Source: Polaribacter sejongensis (GTDB taxonomy: Bacteria > Bacteroidota > Bacteroidia > Flavobacteriales > Flavobacteriaceae). From it: a stretch of 64,000 nt of DNA. The stretch covers positions 1,488,001 through 1,552,000 of the forward strand of contig NZ_CP150667.1 in NCBI RefSeq assembly GCF_038024065.1. Reading direction: 5' to 3'. Below the pieces are notes generated by a model. It saw only the letters and a program-made list of their open reading frames with translations. It was not told the DNA's origin and did not search any database. Position numbers and translations under genes: made by a program. Of this stretch, positions 58,776 through 64,000 are shown one piece after another (positions within the stretch are counted from its first letter, which is position 1; each line of letters begins with the position of its first letter).

Positions 58776-61700
58776 ATGACTAAAAAAATTAAAGTAACAC
58801 TTCTGGTTTTTTTTACAACTTCATTTTCCGTACTATTTTCACAAAACATAGTTGTGAAAGGTACCGTTGTTGATAAAATTGATACGCCTTTACCAGGGGT
58901 TACTATTGTAATTAAAGGGAGTAATAAAGGAACATCTACTGATTTTTATGGAAATTATAATATATCAGTTGCAAAAGGTAAAACGCTAGTTTTCTCTTCT
59001 ATTGGTTTTCAAAAAAAAGAAGTTGTTGTTAATAGCACAACTGCCAAGGTAGTTTTAGAAGAAGACACTTCTGTTCTTGGTGAAGTTGTTATAACTGCAG
59101 AATTTGGTTTAAAACGTGTAAAACGTAGTATCGGTTCTTCAGTTCAGCATGTTGATGGAAAAACTATTGAAGATTCTGGTAGAGAAAATTTTATTACCGC
59201 ATTAGCAGGTCGAGTTGCTGGTCTTAATGTAGGATCTACAAGTGGAAATCCTGGTGCCTCTACCAATGTGGTTCTTAGAAATATTACCTCTATATCTGGT
59301 AATAATCAACCGCTTTATGTAGTGGATGGTATTCCTATGAACAACTCTACTTTTGATCCGAGCGGAATGGCTGGTGGAGAATTCTCTGTACGTGACATGG
59401 ACTTTTCTTCTAGAGGTAACGATTTTAACCCTGATGATGTAGAATCTATAACAATTTTAAAAGGAGCTGGTGCTGCGGCATTATACGGTTCAGATGCATC
59501 TAACGGAGCAATTATTATTACCACTAAAAAAGGTACTGCTGGTAAAGGAACTGTTCGATTTAGTAATTTTCTAAAATTTAGTAACGCATATGGTTATCCA
59601 GAAATGCAAGACAAATATTCTAACGGAGCTAAAGGAACAACAAACTACTATTACACAAGTAAATTTGGAGGGTTGTATCCAGAAGACACAAAGGTTTATG
59701 ATAATCTTGATGCAATACTTCAAACAGGTGTTCAACAACGATACAATGTTTCTGTAGACGGAGGATCTGATAAAGCAACTATTCGTGGTAGTTTTTCGCA
59801 ATTAAACGAAACTGGTGTTGTAAAAACTACTAAATACAAAAGAACTAATTTAAGTTTATCTGGTAAAGCAGAAGTTACAGATTGGTTAACTTTTGAAGGA
59901 GCTTTGCAATATACCAATACAGAAAACAACAAGGTTAGAACAGGTACTTCAGGTCCGTTATATCGCGCTATGTTATGGCCTAGAGTAGATGATATGAGTA
60001 ATTATCTAGCTGAAGACGGTAGCCATATGAGAACACCTGATTATTACCTTGATGTAGATTTATTAAATCCTCTTTTTGGAATGAATAACAATAAGTATTA
60101 TGATGAATCAGATAGATTTATCAGTAATATTTCTTTGAATATGACGCCAATGAAAAACACATTTGTTAGAGCGCAAGTTGGTTGGGATGTTGGTATGCAA
60201 ACCTATGTAACATCTACGCATCCTTATTATGCGTATGATAATGCTGGTGAAGGTAGTTATAACATAACTCAGTCAAATTTTTCTGATCCAACAATTAATA
60301 TCCTTGGTGGTTATAGTAATACATATTTTGACGACAAATTTTCATTTTCAGGTCAATTAGGATATCACCAAGTAGAAAATGGAGTAACTAGAACTAGTAG
60401 TTATGGTAGTAATTTTATTGCAACAGATTTTCAGTCTATCAACAACACAGATCCTTTAACTCAAACATCTAGCCAAAGAAATACTACAAGACGAGTACAA
60501 GGAATTTCTGGTTCATTCGAATTTGGATATAATAATTTAGCTTTTATTACTTTAAGAGCAAGAAATGACTGGTCCTCAACATTGCCTGTAGAAAACAACA
60601 GTTATTTCTATCCTGCTGTAGAAGGAGCTTTAATTGTATCTGATTTAAATTTCTTAAAAGATAATGAAACTATAAATCATTTTAAACTACGTGGTTCATG
60701 GGCTCAAGTAGGTAAAGATGCAAGTCCTTTACAAATAGACCCACAATTAGAAAAAACTAATTTAACAGGTGGAGGCTTCAAATATGGTTACACTGGTCCT
60801 AATCCAGAACTTAAGCCAGAAATTACAACTGCAAATGAAATTGGTATAGACTTAGGTTTGTTTAAAAATAGAGTAAAAACAAGTTTCACTTATTTTACAA
60901 CAGAAAATTCAGATCAGATAGTAAGGGGTTTTAGATTAAGTTATGCAACAGGATTTGTATTAAACACATTAAATGTAGGTACATTTAAAACAAAAGGATG
61001 GGAAGCAAATATTGATGTTGATATTATAAGAAATAATGACTTTACTTGGAATTTTGGTATCAATGGATCTCAAGGAACTTCAGAAGTTGTTTCTCTACCA
61101 GAAAATGTAACAGAATATTATAATGCCTATACTTGGACTTCTGGAAACATCCGAAATGGTATTATGCAAGGTGAATCAATTTCAACTATAACAGGTAGAG
61201 CATACGAACGAAATGATAATGGTGATATATTAATTAGTCCAACTACAGGATTGCCTATCACTGCTAGTGAATGGTCTATTATTGGAGACAGAGAACCAAA
61301 ATTACGTTTTGGAATGAGTACTAGTTTTAAATATAAAAACTTTAGATTATCTAGTTTATTTGCAGGACGTCTAGGAGCTACTGTTGTAAATGGTACAAAA
61401 CGAGATATGATGTATAGAGGTAATAGTTGGGAATCAGTAGACTTAAGAGAAAGTGGTCCACAAATATTTAATGGTGTTATTCAAGATGGTAATGAGAATT
61501 CAGCTAACCCAACTCAAAATACAATAGCAGTAGATTATAGTATGTATGGCTCTTCTATATTTTCAGGAGGAGACGAAGATTGGCTAGAAAAAGATGTAAA
61601 CTATTTACGTATGCAAGAATTACGTTTTTCTTACCGTCTAGATGAAGAATTACTTAATAAATCTAAACTTTTTTCTCAAGTGAACCTATATTTTGTAGCA

Positions 61701-61856
61701 AACGACTTATTTACTTGGACAAATTATTCAGGTATTGATGCTGTGGGTAACTCAGTTTCTGCAGCTGCAGGAGGTACGGGTGGTGAAGGTATTGATATTT
61801 GGTCTATTCCAAATCCTCGTAGCTATTCAGTAGGAATCAGTTTAACCTTAAATTAA
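58776..61856 (+). CDS. SusC/RagA family TonB-linked outer-membrane protein
   Basis: A 1026-residue nutrient importer of the SusC/RagA type. Signal peptide residues ~1-22 (SVLFSQ), then a carboxypeptidase-regulatory-like domain (~25-100: VVKGTVVDKIDTPLPGVTIVIKGSNKGTSTDFYGNY), the plug (~115-240, with the diagnostic VTITAEFG-like link, NNQPLYVVDGIPM and VESITILKGAGAAALYGSDASNGAI), and a barrel ending SYSVGISLTLN. It forms a lidded channel with the SusD protein 5 bases downstream. No glycan or peptide substrate can be named; no glycoside hydrolase is in the window. Confidence 0.96.
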   Translation: MTKKIKVTLLVFFTTSFSVLFSQNIVVKGTVVDKIDTPLPGVTIVIKGSNKGTSTDFYGNYNISVAKGKTLVFSSIGFQKKEVVVNSTTAKVVLEEDTSVLGEVVITAEFGLKRVKRSIGSSVQHVDGKTIEDSGRENFITALAGRVAGLNVGSTSGNPGASTNVVLRNITSISGNNQPLYVVDGIPMNNSTFDPSGMAGGEFSVRDMDFSSRGNDFNPDDVESITILKGAGAAALYGSDASNGAIIITTKKGTAGKGTVRFSNFLKFSNAYGYPEMQDKYSNGAKGTTNYYYTSKFGGLYPEDTKVYDNLDAILQTGVQQRYNVSVDGGSDKATIRGSFSQLNETGVVKTTKYKRTNLSLSGKAEVTDWLTFEGALQYTNTENNKVRTGTSGPLYRAMLWPRVDDMSNYLAEDGSHMRTPDYYLDVDLLNPLFGMNNNKYYDESDRFISNISLNMTPMKNTFVRAQVGWDVGMQTYVTSTHPYYAYDNAGEGSYNITQSNFSDPTINILGGYSNTYFDDKFSFSGQLGYHQVENGVTRTSSYGSNFIATDFQSINNTDPLTQTSSQRNTTRRVQGISGSFEFGYNNLAFITLRARNDWSSTLPVENNSYFYPAVEGALIVSDLNFLKDNETINHFKLRGSWAQVGKDASPLQIDPQLEKTNLTGGGFKYGYTGPNPELKPEITTANEIGIDLGLFKNRVKTSFTYFTTENSDQIVRGFRLSYATGFVLNTLNVGTFKTKGWEANIDVDIIRNNDFTWNFGINGSQGTSEVVSLPENVTEYYNAYTWTSGNIRNGIMQGESISTITGRAYERNDNGDILISPTTGLPITASEWSIIGDREPKLRFGMSTSFKYKNFRLSSLFAGRLGATVVNGTKRDMMYRGNSWESVDLRESGPQIFNGVIQDGNENSANPTQNTIAVDYSMYGSSIFSGGDEDWLEKDVNYLRMQELRFSYRLDEELLNKSKLFSQVNLYFVANDLFTWTNYSGIDAVGNSVSAAAGGTGGEGIDIWSIPNPRSYSVGISLTLN

Positions 61857-61861
61857 AAATC

Positions 61862-63733
61862 ATGAAAAATAAATTAATATACATACTTATAGCTTTTTTC
61901 AGTTTTACTAGCTGTGAAGAATATCTCGATGTAAATAATAATATAGATGCACCTGCTGAAGTAGAAGGATATTTATACCTAGCAGGAATTACCCAACAAT
62001 ACCAAGGTATTTATTATGATCTAAGAGCAATTGCTCCGATGACACAAATGATGGGTACAAGTAGTTACACAAGTTTTGCTAGCAATTACTATAATTTAGG
62101 AAGCGATGCTGGAGGAGAAATTTGGAGAATGACTTATTGGAGTCAAGGTCAAAATCTAGAAAACTTAATCAATCAATCTATAGAAGCAGAAGATTGGACC
62201 TTAGCAGGAATTGGTTTAGCAATGAAAGCTTACAGTTGGGATTTATTGACAAAAGTTCATGGAGAAGTACCAATGAATGATGCATTTGTACCTAGTTTAC
62301 TACAGCATGATTATGATTATCAAAAAGATGTCTACACTCAAGTTCGTGAATGGGCTTATGAAGCTATTGAAATGTTAGAAAAAACTGACGATCAATCATA
62401 TGGTGATAAATTAACTAATAATGATTTTATTTATGGTGGTGATAAAGAAATGTGGAAGAAATTTTCATACGCAATTATTGTCCGTAATTTAGCTTCTTTA
62501 AGTAATAAATCAGACTTTTCAGGAACATATGCTCAAGAATTAATTACTGCAGCAGGTAAATCTTTCCAAAGTCCTAGTGATGATGCTACTGTTTCAGTAG
62601 GTGGTGGATCACAATCTGCACCATACAGTAGCTATAATAATTTTTGGGGAACGGCAAGAGGTAATTTAAGTTACAGCTATTTTCAACATGATTATGCAGT
62701 ACAAGTATTTACAGGTACAGTTCCTAAATATGAGGATGCAACAGGAGATAAAATTCATATTATAAATACTACAAATTATTATCATCCGGTTGAACTTGCA
62801 GATAAACAAATTATAACTGATACCTTAACAAATGAATTAGGTCATTATGATCCTAGAGTTGCAGTTAAATTGGCTACAGAAAGTAATCCAACATATTTAA
62901 ATTTAAATAATACAGACAGTATAAAAGCGTATCAATATTATGGAGGTTCATTTACTGGTAGTACAGGACCTATAGGACAAGCTCCATCATTTTACGGAAG
63001 AACCTTATCTTCTCAATACCAAGGTACAGTTCATGATGGTACTGGTAGATGGATTTATAGAGATGATGCACCATATATATTAACCACATACTCTGAAATT
63101 CAATTTTGTTTAGCAGAAACCTATTGGAAGTTGGGTCAAAAAACAGATGCTTTTGAAGCTTTCAAAAGAGGTGTTAGTGCAGATATGCAAACAACAGCTC
63201 GTTATATAAGTACAGGAAGTGAAGGAAGTGCTAGTGGAGGTGACAAAATTACAACAAGTGTTTTTAATTCACTTGCATCAGAGTACTTAAACGGACCTTA
63301 TGCTGGAGCATTACCATTAAACGAATTTACATTATCACATATTATGATGCAAAAATGGGTTTCTTTATACCCATGGGGAGCTTCAGAAGCTTGGGTGGAT
63401 ATGCGTAAATATAATTATGATATTGAGTATTCAGGAGATGTTCCTAGCACAGGTAATGGATTTGTACATGCACTAGTAGATCAGAAAAAAGACACCGACG
63501 ATACTAAAGTTTATAAAGGTTTTTATTTAGCACCTGCACAAGTAGAAGGAAGAAAAGGATCTTATTACACACAAAATGAAGGTTCACCAAGTTACCGAAT
63601 AAGACCACGATTCAATTCAGAATATATGTGGAATATACCTTCTTTAGAAATACTTAAACCTATTTCAGGAACAGCAGAGAATTATCACACGTCAATTCCA
63701 TGGTTTGTCTATCCAGGAGATTTACCTCAATAA
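61862..63733 (+). CDS. SusD/RagB family nutrient-binding lipoprotein
   Basis: A 623-residue surface lipoprotein; the lipobox ends FSFTSC with Cys18, followed by EEYLDVNNN. SusD-like features include a TPR-rich helical N-terminal half (EGYLYLAGITQQYQG) and the C-terminal ILTTYSEIQFCLAETYWKLG and MQKWVSLYPWGASEAWVDMRK blocks, which place it in the SusD-like_2 (nutrient-binding lipoprotein) subfamily. It caps the SusC barrel. It is longer than typical SusD proteins (~500-550). Confidence 0.94.
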   Translation: MKNKLIYILIAFFSFTSCEEYLDVNNNIDAPAEVEGYLYLAGITQQYQGIYYDLRAIAPMTQMMGTSSYTSFASNYYNLGSDAGGEIWRMTYWSQGQNLENLINQSIEAEDWTLAGIGLAMKAYSWDLLTKVHGEVPMNDAFVPSLLQHDYDYQKDVYTQVREWAYEAIEMLEKTDDQSYGDKLTNNDFIYGGDKEMWKKFSYAIIVRNLASLSNKSDFSGTYAQELITAAGKSFQSPSDDATVSVGGGSQSAPYSSYNNFWGTARGNLSYSYFQHDYAVQVFTGTVPKYEDATGDKIHIINTTNYYHPVELADKQIITDTLTNELGHYDPRVAVKLATESNPTYLNLNNTDSIKAYQYYGGSFTGSTGPIGQAPSFYGRTLSSQYQGTVHDGTGRWIYRDDAPYILTTYSEIQFCLAETYWKLGQKTDAFEAFKRGVSADMQTTARYISTGSEGSASGGDKITTSVFNSLASEYLNGPYAGALPLNEFTLSHIMMQKWVSLYPWGASEAWVDMRKYNYDIEYSGDVPSTGNGFVHALVDQKKDTDDTKVYKGFYLAPAQVEGRKGSYYTQNEGSPSYRIRPRFNSEYMWNIPSLEILKPISGTAENYHTSIPWFVYPGDLPQ

Positions 63734-63765
63734 AGTATATGTTCAACTTAAGAAATCTAAAAAAC

Positions 63766-64000
63766 ATGAAAAATATAACTAAAATAGGACTCTTTCTGGT
63801 TTGTGTATTTTTAATTACAGCCTGTGAAGAACACGTTGTAGAATATGACACAACAGAAATTGATACCGAAACAACAGCACAATTCCAAATACATTATGTA
63901 GTTCCCCTAGCAAGTGGAACCGCAAGCACTATAAATAGGATCGAATTAAATGATGAGTTATTAAGCAATGAAACTTATTCATTACCTATTAATAGCTTTA
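63766..64000 (+). CDS. Surface lipoprotein, start only (cut by the window end)
   Basis: Begins MKNITKIGLFLVCVFLITAC with a lipobox and Cys20, followed by EEHVVEYDTTEIDTE. An in-frame ATG nine codons earlier (63739) is possible. Position after susC/susD suggests a SusE/F-like or accessory binding lipoprotein. The visible 78 residues do not identify a family. Confidence 0.7.
   Translation, partial: MKNITKIGLFLVCVFLITACEEHVVEYDTTEIDTETTAQFQIHYVVPLASGTASTINRIELNDELLSNETYSLPINSF

Noticed and set aside
1..64000. tRNA, rRNA or tmRNA genes
   Set aside because: I looked for T-loop motifs such as GGTTCGAATCC and for rRNA segments on both strands and saw none; a covariance-model scan would be needed to be certain.
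1..64000. Defence island, prophage or integrative element
   Set aside because: No restriction, toxin-antitoxin, phage structural or integrase genes were recognised; the genes are mostly core functions.

Overview
The window is AT-rich chromosomal DNA (roughly 30% GC by eye) from a member of the Flavobacteriaceae, probably a marine type such as Polaribacter or Tenacibaculum. The placement rests on type IX secretion proteins PorD and PorQ, a SusC/SusD pair, the bamD-rpoZ-coaBC-porD-recN gene order, the general lack of Shine-Dalgarno sequences, and promoter-like TAnnTTTG boxes in front of many genes. I see no tRNA, rRNA, CRISPR array, prophage or complete insertion sequence.

Layout. 1-12107 is all minus strand: a housekeeping run (recN fragment, porD, coaBC, rpoZ, bamD, ferritin, dapA, a small conserved protein, a phytase-like lipoprotein) and a two-gene ABC system whose permease is fused to an M1 peptidase. 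12406-16715 (+) has an M42 peptidase, then a tight NUDIX / cNMP-CBS-DUF294 / exonuclease set. 16763-22538 (-) has a Gfo/Idh oxidoreductase and a PIG-L deacetylase / 35-residue membrane protein / sodium symporter group. 22803-37238 (+) carries dnaN, an ACP phosphodiesterase-like gene, gamma-glutamyltransferase, a VOC protein, a pseudouridine synthase, an internally duplicated membrane-anchored protein, an AI-2E family protein, a methyltransferase, fdhD plus an FdhF/YdeP oxidoreductase, a three-repeat outer-membrane protein and a RAYT-type transposase with palindromes. 37272-39799 (-) has a cysteine desulfurase, a Smr protein and a rhomboid protease. Two tandem acyltransferases (+) are followed by glmM and a barrel protein (-).

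44043-50568 is an iron-uptake locus: an AraC regulator divergent from a siderophore receptor, a periplasmic protein, two small membrane proteins and a PepSY membrane protein that probably reduces the imported ferric siderophore. 50949-55505 holds rpsA, queE, cmk and porQ. 55995-64000 (+) has a BCCT osmolyte transporter and, after a 777-base gene-free stretch, a SusC/SusD pair with the start of a third surface lipoprotein.

Most of the window is ordinary core genome. The most unusual signals are: two copies of a candidate structured RNA (19820-19955 and 53651-53767) whose inner stem is kept while its sequence differs; several families of intergenic palindromes, one of which sits inside the RAYT gene; two proteins built from internal repeats; an unannotated 35-residue membrane protein; and the siderophore-reductase cassette. 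I found no convincing new defence or mobile system.
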